From Mesostigma viride (lineage: Eukaryota; Streptophyta; Mesostigmatophyceae; Mesostigmatales; Mesostigmataceae): DNA of 64,000 bases. Under the pieces are notes generated by a model. It was not told the DNA's origin. It saw nothing but the letters and a program-made list of their open reading frames with translations, and did no database searches. The stretch spans positions 62,001-126,000 of the forward strand of contig RPFO01001179.1 of NCBI GenBank assembly GCA_009746045.1, written 5' to 3'. Positions 22,001-34,600 of this stretch are shown one piece after another (the stretch's first letter is position 1; every line of letters starts with the position of its first letter). A program made the position numbers and the translations under genes.

Positions 22001-22676
22001 AAGACTTTTTTCCATGCGATTATACCATGCGATATACTTTAGAGATATTTCGGTGGAAGATACTTGGAAATTTCGTTACGTTCGTATTTCCATTGAAAAT
22101 GTGCCAACTTTCGGCCTGAACCATTTCACCCCACCCTGATTGAACGCCTGTTAGGCTCTGAACCTTCCACCCGTCCTGAAAATTGGATCCATCCGTTCAG
22201 AAAATCGCATTCTATATTTTTCGAACTGCACATACCGTCGTTCCACCGTTGTGAAATTTATCGACTCCTTATTTAAACTACTCGAACATTAAGTAGGCGT
22301 TCTTGTGCGCCAGCTCGTATCCTCTACTAAATTCTACAAAGGCCTGGGATGTTTGGGAGAGATTGGTTCGCGACTTTTTGTTTGACGATTAAAAAAGTCA
22401 ACGCGCCGTACCGTCCTGAGGCCGCGCGGATTGGCGAGACGCCCCACCTGCCCGCGAAAGTCTGAACGTGTTCAGCATTTCAGCACCCGTTCAGAATACC
22501 TCAGACTCGATCTCCAAGGTTTGGGGATTTTCTTTGTACTACGCGATTGGCCATCTCGCAACGGTCCTGGACGTCGTCCGCTCCCGCGCTAGGGGGCGCG
22601 GGGGACGGCCCCACCTTCGGCCTACGGCCGCGGCCAAAGTTTTCGGGCGTCATAAATCGTAGTTACTAGTAGGGGA
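19006..22676. repeat. Macrosatellite unit 3 (shortest)
   Basis: Module M (19006 to about 19325), AT-rich spacer (to 20083), satellite A3 (20084-21102), module P (21103-22676). It is the shortest unit (3671 bp) because A3 is short and P has a deletion of about 200 bp that removes the region up to and into the TATA box (junction near 21840). It keeps two copies of the ATACTTGGAAATTTCG motif block in M/spacer and one near the end of P. Confidence 0.9.
20084..21102. repeat. Satellite array A3
   Basis: The shortest array (about 1.0 kb), with roughly two higher-order repeats. Landmark GGGGTTAGGGGGG monomers lie near 20223 and 20670, about 447 bp apart. The right end lacks the closing monomers seen in A4-A8: it passes directly from GGTGTGGTGGGGCTGGC to ATGCGTTGGTTGACATG. 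Confidence 0.95.
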
Positions 22677-25600
22677 CAAGAAAAAAGTGGGGGAGGGGGG
22701 GCTATCGCCCCCCCTCCCCGACTTGAGAGGACGTGACTCGCCGCTAGCGGCCCAGAGGCCGATAGTCGACCTTCTGGGCGCCAACCGCACCGGCCCGCGC
22801 GACGCGCCAAGACCCTTCCACGGAGGACGCGCGAGCGGACGATTCCGACCGGGACGAACCGCCGCCGTGCGCCACGCGCAACGGACCCTTCCCCGTGAAC
22901 ACCGTGGAAGCTCTCCGAGCGTGAGATACTTGGAAATTTCGTCACGTTCGTATCGAAAATGAAATTTCTGACAAATTTGTCAGCTCGGACAGAACCACAA
23001 TGAATTTCCAGGTAAATAGGTGTACGTTTATTCCAAACAACCACAATGAATTTCAGCATACCATTCGATACAACAATGATATTTCGGCGTCGCATACTTG
23101 GAAATTTCGTTACGTTCGTATCGCCAGTGAAATTCTGACAAATTTTATCCTGAACTATTTCGCATCATAACATGACTCCGTTGGGAGATCATCGTGTAGC
23201 ACTGGCTAACATATTCCCTTGCTGGATGGATGGAGGTAGGTGAAGACTTAAACCTTTTTGAATGACCTTATTTGTCTAATTGTAATTGCCTAGCACAGTC
23301 TACCTAGAGGAGGGCCCTGATTGGCACAATTGTGGCCATGTACGTAATTATGCTACATGTCGTACATGATCTCCCAACTAGTCATGTTATAATTTAATTT
23401 CATTTTAATGCTAGCATGTCTTGTTGCATGCCCTCAAAGCTAAAATTGTTTATCACATGCAGAGAGAGCCCGCACAATGAATTTCAGCGTACCATTCATT
23501 AATTAATTATACCATGCGATATACTTTACAGATATTTCGCTGTCAAATACTTCGAAATTTGGGTACTGCTTTTTGCAAGCCAGCCATAAGGACCAAACAC
23601 TCCCATGCAAACTCCCATTTTCATCATTAATTAATATTCATTGAGTGGCAATCCTTTCATTCCTTTGTTCACACATGCACCATCCGTCATTCCCATTATT
23701 AAATTGAAAAAATTAAATCATAGCATGACTCCGTGGTGCCCACTATGACTTCATGGGGGGGGCTGGCATGCTTGTGTGGGTGTGGGGGGGCCTCGCATGC
23801 GTGCGTGGGTGTGGGGGGGGCTCGCATGCGTGCGTGGGTGTGGGGGGGAGTGGCATGCATGCGTGGGTGTGGTGGGGGGCTGCCATGCATGCGTGGGGTT
23901 AGGGGGTGGCTGGCACGCGTGTGTGGGTTCGTGGGGTGGCTGCCATGCGTGCGTGGGTGTGTGGGGTGGCTGGCATGTGTACGTGGGTGTGGGGGGTGGC
24001 TGGCATGCATAAGTGGGTTTGTGATGGGCTGGCATGTGTGCGTGGGTTGGTGGGGTGGCTGGCATGCATGCGTGCATGTGGGGGGTCGCTGGCATGCATG
24101 CGTGGGTTTGTGGGGTAGCTGGCATGCAGGCGTGGGTGTGGGAGGGGCTGGCATGCATGCGTGGGTGTGGGGGATGGCTGGCATGCATGCCTGCATGTGG
24201 GGTGGGGCTGGCATGCGTGCGTGGGTGTGGGGGGGGCTCGCATGCGTGCGTGGGTGTGTGGGGGGGCTCGCATGCGTGCGTGGGTGTGGGGGGGAGTGGC
24301 ATGCATGCGTGGGTGTGGTGGGGGGCTGCCATGCATGCGTGGGGTTAGGGGGGGCTGGCACGCGTGTGTGGGTTGGTGGGGTGGCTGCCATGCGTGCGTG
24401 GGTGTGTGGGGTGGCCGGCATGCGTACGTGGGTGTGGGGGGTGGCTGGCATGCATAAGTGGGTTTGTGATGGGCTGGCATGCGTGCGTGGGTTGGTGGGG
24501 TGGCTTGCATGCATGCGTGCATGTGGGGGGTCGCTGGCATGCATGCGTGGGTTTGTGGGGTAGCTGGCATGCGGGCGTGGGTGTGGGAGGGGCTGGCATG
24601 CATGCGTGGGTGTGGGGGGTGGCTGGCATGCATGCCTGCATGTGGGGTAGGGCTGGCATGCGTGCGTGGGTGTGGGGGGGGCTGCCATGCGTGTGTCGGG
24701 GGGCTGGCATGCGTGGGTGGTTGGCGGGGGAGTGGCATGCATGCGTGGGTGTGGTGGGGAGCTGCCATGCATGCGTGGTTTTAAGGGGGGGCTGGCACGC
24801 GTGCGTGGGTTCGTGGGGTGGCTGCCATGCGTGCGTGGGGGTGGGGGGTGGCTGGCATGCGTAAGTGGCTGTGGGGGTTGCTGGAATGCATAAGTGGGTT
24901 GTGGGGTGGCTGGCATGCGTGCGTGGGTGTGGGGGTGGCTGGCATGCGTGCGTGGATTGGTGGGGTGGCTGGCATGCATGCGGGCATGTGGGGGGTGGCT
25001 GGAATCCATGCGTGGGTTTGTGGGGTATAGCTAACATGTGTGCGTGGGTGTGGGAGGGGCTGGCATGCATGCGTTGGTTGACATGCCATGGATGAAAAAC
25101 GCCAAGAAGAGTATATGGCCCCGCTGCCACCAAAAATCACCTGGTTGATCAACCAAGGGGATAGCCTGCACAGTGAGACACAAACACAGCAGACCCAGCA
25201 AAGCAAAATTCAGGTTGTAAGCGAGTGGAGATTACTTTTGACATGCTTGATGAAGAAATATATAACACACCTTCTATTGTCACACCTTCTATAAACAAAT
25301 GGTTGATTGATCACCTTATACACCACGTAAACATGCTACCAGACGCGCTCTTCAGTCCAGTCAAAATCCACGTGCGAAGCAAGTCAGCTTACGCAGAAAG
25401 CACCATGAATGTCAGCCAGTACAGCAGTAAATGACGCCCCAAACCCGTGACCAGGCAAGCATCCAGAGGGGCTTTCACCGCCCAGTATATTCCAGAAAAA
25501 AGCATCACAGATCCTTGGGCAACGGACGTTCACACAGGACATGCGAAGGACCATGAAGATGGCGTCCTGCACGGCTAAGAAAATAAAACGCAGACCCTTG

Positions 25601-26811
25601 CTACGCTATGTCTTTGCTGCGACTAGGTGGATTCGGCGAAATGGAAAGAACGCAACCATGAAAATGCATCAGAAAGAGAGCAGGTACTACCCCGGTCATC
25701 GAAACAAACGCCTCACCATCGGCATCGCCGGTTACGTCCCGTGGCAAAAAATCCAGCGTTCTTTCCAATATGATGTGGCGACAGCAGAAGCTCGTTGGCC
25801 ACACCCCAAGCCTTCCACGAACAGCAAACTGATTTCACTAGGCACCCAATACGTAAAGCAGTTAAGCATGATACTACAATACCTAAATCTACAACGACAT
25901 TCCATTTCCAGGTCGCCATAGCGACACGGACCTCTCCCACGCAGGTATCACTCCGTTGACGCACCTCCAGCTCATAAAATTTCGCACTTGCTCTTCAAAC
26001 ATAAAATTTTGACGTATAAAACCATGGCTGCGCATTCCCCATCCCAATTTTCTAGCCTACGTTGCCTGCCATCGCCAGCCAGCACAAGGAAAATTGCTCG
26101 CGCAGCACGTCACTTTGTTTTTCGCCCCGAGCATGCCGCACGCTTTGCCAATAATTCCCAGTTCCCACTGCCCAGCAAGACTTTTTTCCATGCGATTATA
26201 CCATGCGATATACTTTAGAGATATTTCGGTGGAAGATACTTGGAAATTTCGTTACGTTCGTATTTCCATTGAAAATGTGCCAAATTTCGGCCTGAACTAT
26301 TTCACCCCACCCTGACTGAACGCCAGTTCGGCTCTGAACCTTCCACCCGTCCTGCAAATTTGATCCATCCGTTCAGAAAATCGCATTCCATTCACGTTGT
26401 GGCCCTAACCTCGAGCGCGTATTCGAAACGGCGTGCACCGGTTGGTCCCCTTGTCCAAAGTGGTGCAACGGGAAACACTGAAAAGTTTGAGGAGAGATCC
26501 ATTCGCCAGTAGCTTGTTTGACGTTTAAAAGAGTCAACGCGCCGTAATTCCTGAGGCCGCGCGGATTGGCGAGACGCCCCACCTGCCCGCAAAAGTCTGA
26601 ACATGTTCAGCGTTTCAGCACCCGTTCAGACTTCCTGAGACTCGATCTCCAAGGTTTGGGGATTTTCTTTGTACTACGCGATTGGCCATCTCGCAACGGT
26701 CCTGGACGTCGTCCGCTCCCGCGCTAGGGGGCGCGGGGGACGGCCCCACCTTCGGCCTACGGCCGCGGCCAAAGTTTTCGGGCTTCATAAATCGTAGTTA
26801 CTAGTAGGGGA
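22677..26811. repeat. Macrosatellite unit 4
   Basis: Module M, spacer (to 23754), satellite A4 (23755-25073) and full-length module P with TATA box at 26015. It is nearly identical to unit 8 (4135 versus about 4142 bp). They share private variants such as AAATCATAGC before the satellite and GCTTGTGTGGG in the first monomer. Units 4 and 8 are therefore closer to each other than either is to its neighbours. Confidence 0.9.
23755..25073. repeat. Satellite array A4
   Basis: About 1.3 kb with a higher-order period of about 449 bp; landmark GGGGTTAGGGGG monomers lie near 23895 and 24341. It shares private monomer variants (GCATGTGTACGTGGG, GGCCGGCATGCG, GGCTTGCATGCA) with A8. Confidence 0.95.
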
Positions 26812-29800
26812 CAAGAAAAAAGTGGGGGAGGGGGGGCTATCGCCCCCCCTCCCCGACTTGAGAGGACGTGACTCGCCGCTAGCGGCCCAGAGGCCGATAG
26901 TCGACCTTCTGGGCGCCAACCGCACCGGCCCGCGCGACGCGCCAAGACCCTTCCACGGAGGACGCGCGAGCGGACGATTCCGACCGGGACGAACCGCCTC
27001 CGTGCGCCACTCGCAACGGACCCTTCCCCGTGAACACCGTGAAAGCTCTCCGAGCGTGAGATACTTGGAAATTTCGTCACGTTCGTATCGAAATTAAAAA
27101 TTCTGACAAATTTTCAGCTCGGACTGAACCACAATGAAATAATTCTGACAAATTTTATCCTGAACTATTTCGCATCATAACATGACTCCGTTGGGAGATC
27201 ATCATGTAGCACTGGCTAACATATTCCCTTGCTGGATGGATGGAGGTAGGTGAAGAATTAAACCTTTTTGAATGACCTTATTTGTCTAATTGTAATTGCC
27301 TAGCACAGTCTACCTAGAGGAGGGCCCTGATTGGCACAATTGTGGCCATGTACGTAATTATGCTACATGTCTGTCGTACATGATCTCCCAACTAGTCATG
27401 TTATAATTTAATTTCATTTTAATGCTAGCATGTCTTGTTGCATGCCCTCAAAGCTAAAATTGTTTATCACATGCAGAGAGAGCCCGCACAATGAATTTCA
27501 GCGTACCATTCATTAATTAATTATACCATGCGATATACTTTACAGATATTTCGCTGTCAAATACTTCGAAATTTGGGTACTGCTTTTTGCAAGCCAGCCA
27601 TAAGGACCAAACACTCCCATGCAAACTCCCATTTTCATCATTAATTAATATTCATTGAGTGGCAATCCTTTCATTCCTTTGTTCACACATGCACCATCCG
27701 TCATTCCCATTATTAAATTGAAAAAATTAAAACATAGCATGACTCCGTGGTGCCCACTATGACTTCATGGGGGGGGCTGGCATGCTTGCGTGGGTGTGGG
27801 GGGGCCTCGCATGCGTGCGTGGGTGTGGGGGGGGCTCGCATGCGTGCGTGGGTGTGGGGGGGAGTGGCATGCATGCGTGGGTGTGGTGGGGGGCTGCCAT
27901 GCATGCGTGTGGTTAGGGGGGGGCTGGCACGCGTGTGTGGGTTCGTGGGGTGGCTGCCATGCGTGCGTGGGTGTGTGGGGTGGCTGGCATGCGTACGTGG
28001 GTGTGGGGGGTGGCTGGCATGCATAAGTGGGTTTGTGATGGGCTGGCATGCGTGCGTGGGTTGGTGGGGTGGCAGGCATGCATGCGTGCATGTGGGGGGT
28101 CGCTGGCATGCATGCGTGGGTTTGTGGGGTAGCTGGCATGCAGGCGTGGGTGTGGGAGGGGTTGGCATGCATGCGTGGGTGTGGGGGGTGGCTCGCATGC
28201 GTGCGTGGGTGTGGGGGGGAGTGGCATGCATGCGTGGGTGTGGTGGGGGGCTGCCATGCATGCGTGGGGTTAGGGGGGGCTGGCACGCGTGTGTGGGTTC
28301 GTGGGGTGGCTGCCATGCGTGCGTGGGTGTGTGGGGGGCTCGCATGCGTGCGTGGGTGTGGGGGGGGCTCGCATGCGTGCGTGGGTGTGGGGGGGAGTGG
28401 CATGCATGCGTGGGTGTGGTGGGGGGCTGCCATGCATGCGTGGGGTTAGGGGGGGGCTGGCACGCGTGTGTGGGTTGGTGGGGTGGCTGCCATGCGTGCG
28501 TGGGTGTGTGGGGTGGCTGGCATGCGTACGTGGGTGTGGGGGGTGGCTGGCATGCATAAGTGGGTTTGTGATGGGCTGGCATGCGTGCGTGGGTTGGTGG
28601 GGTGGCAGGCATGCATGCGTGCATGTGGGGGGTCGCTGGCATGCATGCGTGGGTTTGTGGGGTAGCTGGCATGCAGGCGTGGGTGTGGGAGGGGTTGGCA
28701 TGCATGCGTGGGTGTGGGGGGTGGCTGGCATGCTTGCCTGCATGTGGGGTGGGGCTGGCATGCTTGCGTGGGTGTGGGGGGGCCTCGCATGCGTGCGTGG
28801 GTGTGGGGGGGGCTCGCATGCGTGCGTGGGTGTGGGGGGGAGTGGCATGCATGCGTGGGTGTGGTGGGGGGCTGCCATGCATGCGTGGGGTTAGGGGGGG
28901 CTGGCACGCGTGTGTGGGTTGGTGGGGTGGCTGCCATGCGTGCGTGGGTGTGTGGGGTGGCTGGCATGCGTACGTGGGTGTGGGGGGTGGCTGGCATGCA
29001 TAAGTGGGTTTGTGATGGGCTGGCATGCGTGCGTGGGTTGGTGGGGTGGCTGGCATGCATGCGTGCATGTGGGGGGTCGCTGGCATGCATGCGTGGGTTT
29101 GTGGGGTAGCTGGCATGCGGGCGTGGGTGTGGGAGGGGCTGGCATGCATGCGTGGGTGTGGGGGGTGGCTGGCATGCATGCCTGCATGTGGGGTGGGGCT
29201 GGCATGCGTGCGTGGGTGTGGGGGGGGCTCGCATGCGTGCGTGGGTGTGGGGGGGGCTCGCATGCGTGCGTGGGTGTGGGGGGGAGTGGCATGCATGCGT
29301 GGGTGTGGTGGGGGGCTGCCATGCATGCGTGGGGTTAGGGGGGGGCTGGCACGCGTGTGTGGGTTGGTGGGGTGGCTGCCATGCGTGCGTGGGTGTGTGG
29401 GGTGGCTGGCATGCGTACGTGGGTGTGGGGGGTGGCTGGCATGCATAAGTGGGTTTGTGATGGGCTGGCATGCGTGCGTGGGTTGGTGGGGTGGCTGGCA
29501 TGCATGCGTGCATGTGGGGGGTCGCTGGCATGCATGCGTGGGTTTGTGGGGTAGCTGGCATGCGGGCGTGGGTGTGGGAGGGGCTGGCATGCATGCGTGG
29601 GTGTGGGGGGTGGCTGGCATGCATGCCTGCATGTGGGGTAGGGCTGGCATGCGTGCGTGGGTGTGGGGGGGGCTGCCATGCGTGTGTCGGGGGGCTGGCA
29701 TGCGTGGGTGGTTGGCGGGGGGAGTGGCATGCATGCGTGGGTGTGGTGGGGAGCTGCCATGCATGCGTGGTTTTAAGGGGGGGCTGGCACGCGTGCGTGG

Positions 29801-31677
29801 GTTCGTGGGGTGGCTGCCATGCGTGCGTGGGGGTGGGGGGTGGCTGGCATGCGTAAGTGGCTGTGGGGGTTGCTGGAATGCATAAGTGGGTTGTGGGGTG
29901 GCTGGCATGCGTGCGTGGGTGTGGGGGTGGCTGGCATGCGTGCGTGGATTGGTGGGGTGGCTGGCATGCATGCGGGCATGTGGGGGGTGGCTGGAATCCA
30001 TGCGTGGGTTTGTGGGGTATAGCTAACATGTGTGCGTGGGTGTGGGAGGGGCTGGCATGCATGCGTTGGTTGACATGCCATGGATGAAAAACGCCAAGAA
30101 GAGTATATGGCCCCGCTGCCACCAAAAATCACCTGGTTGATCAACCAAGGGGATAGCCTGCACAGTGAGACACAAACACAGCAGACCCAGCAAAGCAAAA
30201 TTCAGGTTGTAAGCGAGTGGAGATTACTTTTGACATGCTTGATGAAGAAATATATAACACACCTTCTATTGTCACACCTTCTATAAACAAATGGTTGATT
30301 GATCACCTTATACACCACGTAAACATGCTACCAGACGCGCTCTTCAGTCCAGTCAAAATCCACGTGCAAAGCAAGTCAGCTTACGCAGAAAGCACCATGA
30401 ATGTCAGCCAGTACAGCAGTAAATGACGCCCCAAACCCGTGACCAGGCAAGCATCCAGAGGGGCTTTCACCGCCCAGTATATTCCAGAAAAAAGCATCAC
30501 AGATCCTTGGGCAACGGACGTTCACACAGGACATGCGAAGGACCATGAAGATGGCGTCCTGCACGGCTAAGAAAATAAAACGCAGACCCTTGCTACGCTA
30601 TGTCTTTGCTGCGACTAGGTGGATTCGGCGAAATGGAAAGAACGCAACCATGAAAATGCATCAGAAAGAGAGCAGGTACTACCCCGGTCATCGAAACAAA
30701 CGCCTCACCATCGGCATCGCCGGTTACGTCCCGTGGCAAAAAATCCAGCGTTCTTTCCAATATGATGTGGCGACAGCAGAAGCTCGTTGGCCACACCCCA
30801 AGCCTTCCACGAACAGCAAACTGATTTCACTAGGCACCCAATACGTAAAGCAGTTAAGCATGATACTACAATACCTAAATCTACAACGACATTCCATTTC
30901 CAGGTCGCCATAGCGACACGGACCTCTCCCACGCAGGTATCACTCCGTTGACGCACCTCCAGCTCAGAAAATTTCGCACTTGCTCTTCAAACATAAAATT
31001 TTGACGTATAAAACCATGGCTGCGCATTCCCCATCCCAATTTTCTAGCCTACGTTGCCTGCCATCGCCAGCCAGCACAAGGAAAATTGCTCGCGCAGCAC
31101 GTCACTTTGTTTTTCGCCCCGAGCATGCCGCACGCTTTGCCAATAATTCCCAGTTCCCACTGCTATTTCGCCCCACCCTGACTGAACGCCAGTTCGGCTC
31201 TGAACCTTCCAACCGTCCTGCAAATTTGATCCATGCGTTCAGAAAATCGCATTCCATTCACGTTGTGGCCGTTATTCGAGCGCGTTATTCGAAACGGCGT
31301 GCACCGGTTGGTCCCCGTCCAAAGTGGTGCAACGGGAAACTGTGAAAAGTTTTAGTACAGATATCGGTTCGCCAGTAGCTTGTTTGACGCTTAAAAAAGT
31401 CAACGTGCCGTAATTCCTGAGGCCGCGCGGATTGGCGAGACGCCCCACCTGCCCGCAAAAGTCTGAACATGTTCAGCGTTTCAGCACCCGTTCAGGAAAC
31501 TCGAGAATCGATCTCCAAGGTTTGGGGATTTTCTTTGTACTACGCCGATTGGCCATCTCGCTACGGTCCTGTACGTCGTCCGCTCCCGCGCTAGGGGGCG
31601 CGGGGGACGGCCCCACCTTCGGCCTACGGCCTCGGCCAAAGTTTTCGGGCTTCATAAATCGTAGTTACATTAGGGGA
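26812..31677. repeat. Macrosatellite unit 5
   Basis: 4866 bp, almost the same as unit 6 (4868 bp). The spacer lacks about 100 bp present in units 3, 4, 7 and 8 (after GAACCACAATGAA). Module P lacks the segment of about 120 bp with the second ATACTTGGAAATTTCG block (junction near 31163). Satellite A5 is 2.3 kb. P exits through AGTTACATTAGGGGAC, a variant shared only with units 6 and 7. Confidence 0.9.
27770..30065. repeat. Satellite array A5
   Basis: 2.3 kb. Landmark GGGGTTAGGGGG monomers near 28264, 28441, 28886 and 29331 give a main higher-order period of about 445 bp, plus one short 177-bp interval that marks an internal deletion or partial duplication. The order and spacing match A6. Confidence 0.95.
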
Positions 31678-34600
31678 CAAGAAAAAAGTGGGGGAGGGGG
31701 GGCTATCGCCCCCCCTCCCCGACTTGAGAGGACGTGACTCGCCGCTAGCGGCCCAGAGGCCGATAGTCGACCTTCTGGGCGCCAACCGCACCGGCCCGCG
31801 CGACGCGCCAAGACCCTTCCACGGAGGACGCGCGAGCGGACGATTCCGACCGGGACGAACCGCCTCCGTGCGCCACTCGCAACGGACCCTTCCCCGTGAA
31901 CACCGTGAAAGCTCTCCGAGCGTGAGATACTTGGAAATTTCGTCACGTTCGTATCGAAATTAAAAATTCTGACAAATTTTCAGCTCGGACTGAACCACAA
32001 TGAAATAATTCTGACAAATTTTATCCTGAACTATTTCGCATCATAACATGACTCCGTTGGGAGATCATCATGTAGCACTGGCTAACATATTCCCTTGCTG
32101 GATGGATGGAGGTAGGTGAAGAATTAAACCTTTTTGAATGACCTTATTTGTCTAATTGTAATTGCCTAGCACAGTCTACCTAGAGGAGGGCCCTGATTGG
32201 CACAATTGTGGCCATGTACGTAATTATGCTACATGTCTGTCGTACATGATCTCCCAACTAGTCATGTTATAATTTAATTTCATTTTAATGCTAGCATGTC
32301 TTGTTGCATGCCCTCAAAGCTAAAATTGTTTATCACATGCAGAGAGAGCCCGCACAATGAATTTCAGCGTACCATTCATTAATTAATTATACCATGCGAT
32401 ATACTTTACAGATATTTCGCTGTCAAATACTTCGAAATTTGGGTACTGCTTTTTGCAAGCCAGCCATAAGGACCAAACACTCCCATGCAAACTCCCATTT
32501 TCATCATTAATTAATATTCATTGAGTGGCAATCCTTTCATTCCTTTGTTCACACATGCACCATCCGTCATTCCCATTATTAAATTGAAAAAATTAAAACA
32601 TAGCATGACTCCGTGGTGCCCACTATGACTTCATGGGGGGGGCTGGCATGCTTGCGTGGGTGTGGGGGGCCTCGCATGCGTGCGTGGGTGTGGGGGGGGC
32701 TCGCATGCGTGCGTGGGTGTGGGGGGGAGTGGCATGCATGCGTGGGTGTGGTGGGGGGCTGCCATGCATGCGTGTGGTTAGGGGGGGGCTGGCACGCGTG
32801 TGTGGGTTCGTGGGGTGGCTGCCATGCGTGCGTGGGTGTGTGGGGTGGCTGGCATGCGTACGTGGGTGTGGGGGGTGGCTGGCATGCATAAGTGGGTTTG
32901 TGATGGGCTGGCATGCGTGCGTGGGTTGGTGGGGTGGCAGGCATGCATGCGTGCATGTGGGGGGTCGCTGGCATGCATGCGTGGGTTTGTGGGGTAGCTG
33001 GCATGCAGGCGTGGGTGTGGGAGGGGTTGGCATGCATGCGTGGGTGTGGGGGGTGGCTCGCATGCGTGCGTGGGTGTGGGGGGGAGTGGCATGCATGCGT
33101 GGGTGTGGTGGGGGGCTGCCATGCATGCGTGGGGTTAGGGGGGGCTGGCACGCGTGTGTGGGTTCGTGGGGTGGCTGCCATGCGTGCGTGGGTGTGTGGG
33201 GGGGCTCGCATGCGTGCGTGGGTGTGGGGGGGGCTCGCATGCGTGCGTGGGTGTGGGGGGGAGTGGCATGCATGCGTGGGTGTGGTGGGGGGCTGCCATG
33301 CATGCGTGGGGTTAGGGGGGGGCTGGCACGCGTGTGTGGGTTGGTGGGGTGGCTGCCATGCGTGCGTGGGTGTGTGGGGTGGCTGGCATGCGTACGTGGG
33401 TGTGGGGGGTGGCTGGCATGCATAAGTGGGTTTGTGATGGGCTGGCATGCGTGCGTGGGTTGGTGGGGTGGCAGGCATGCATGCGTGCATGTGGGGGGTC
33501 GCTGGCATGCATGCGTGGGTTTGTGGGGTAGCTGGCATGCAGGCGTGGGTGTGGGAGGGGTTGGCATGCATGCGTGGGTGTGGGGGGTGGCTGGCATGCT
33601 TGCCTGCATGTGGGGTGGGGCTGGCATGCTTGCGTGGGTGTGGGGGGGCCTCGCATGCGTGCGTGGGTGTGGGGGGGGCTCGCATGCGTGCGTGGGTGTG
33701 GGGGGGAGTGGCATGCATGCGTGGGTGTGGTGGGGGGCTGCCATGCATGCGTGGGGTTAGGGGGGGGCTGGCACGCGTGTGTGGGTTGGTGGGGTGGCTG
33801 CCATGCGTGCGTGGGTGTGTGGGGTGGCTGGCATGCGTACGTGGGTGTGGGGGGTGGCTGGCATGCATAAGTGGGTTTGTGATGGGCTGGCATGCGTGCG
33901 TGGGTTGGTGGGGTGGCTGGCATGCATGCGTGCATGTGGGGGGTCGCTGGCATGCATGCGTGGGTTTGTGGGGTAGCTGGCATGCGGGCGTGGGTGTGGG
34001 AGGGGCTGGCATGCATGCGTGGGTGTGGGGGGTGGCTGGCATGCATGCCTGCATGTGGGGTGGGGCTGGCATGCGTGCGTGGGTGTGGGGGGGGCTCGCA
34101 TGCGTGCGTGGGTGTGGGGGGGGCTCGCATGCGTGCGTGGGTGTGGGGGGGGAGTGGCATGCATGCGTGGGTGTGGTGGGGGGCTGCCATGCATGCGTGG
34201 GGTTAGGGGGGGGCTGGCACGCGTGTGTGGGTTGGTGGGGTGGCTGCCATGCGTGCGTGGGTGTGTGGGGTGGCTGGCATGCGTACGTGGGTGTGGGGGG
34301 TGGCTGGCATGCATAAGTGGGTTTGTGATGGGCTGGCATGCGTGCGTGGGTTGGTGGGGTGGCTGGCATGCATGCGTGCATGTGGGGGGTCGCTGGCATG
34401 CATGCGTGGGTTTGTGGGGTAGCTGGCATGCGGGCGTGGGTGTGGGAGGGGCTGGCATGCATGCGTGGGTGTGGGGGGTGGCTGGCATGCATGCCTGCAT
34501 GTGGGGTAGGGCTGGCATGCGTGCGTGGGTGTGGGGGGGGCTGCCATGCGTGTGTCGGGGGGCTGGCATGCGTGGGTGGTTGGCGGGGGGAGTGGCATGC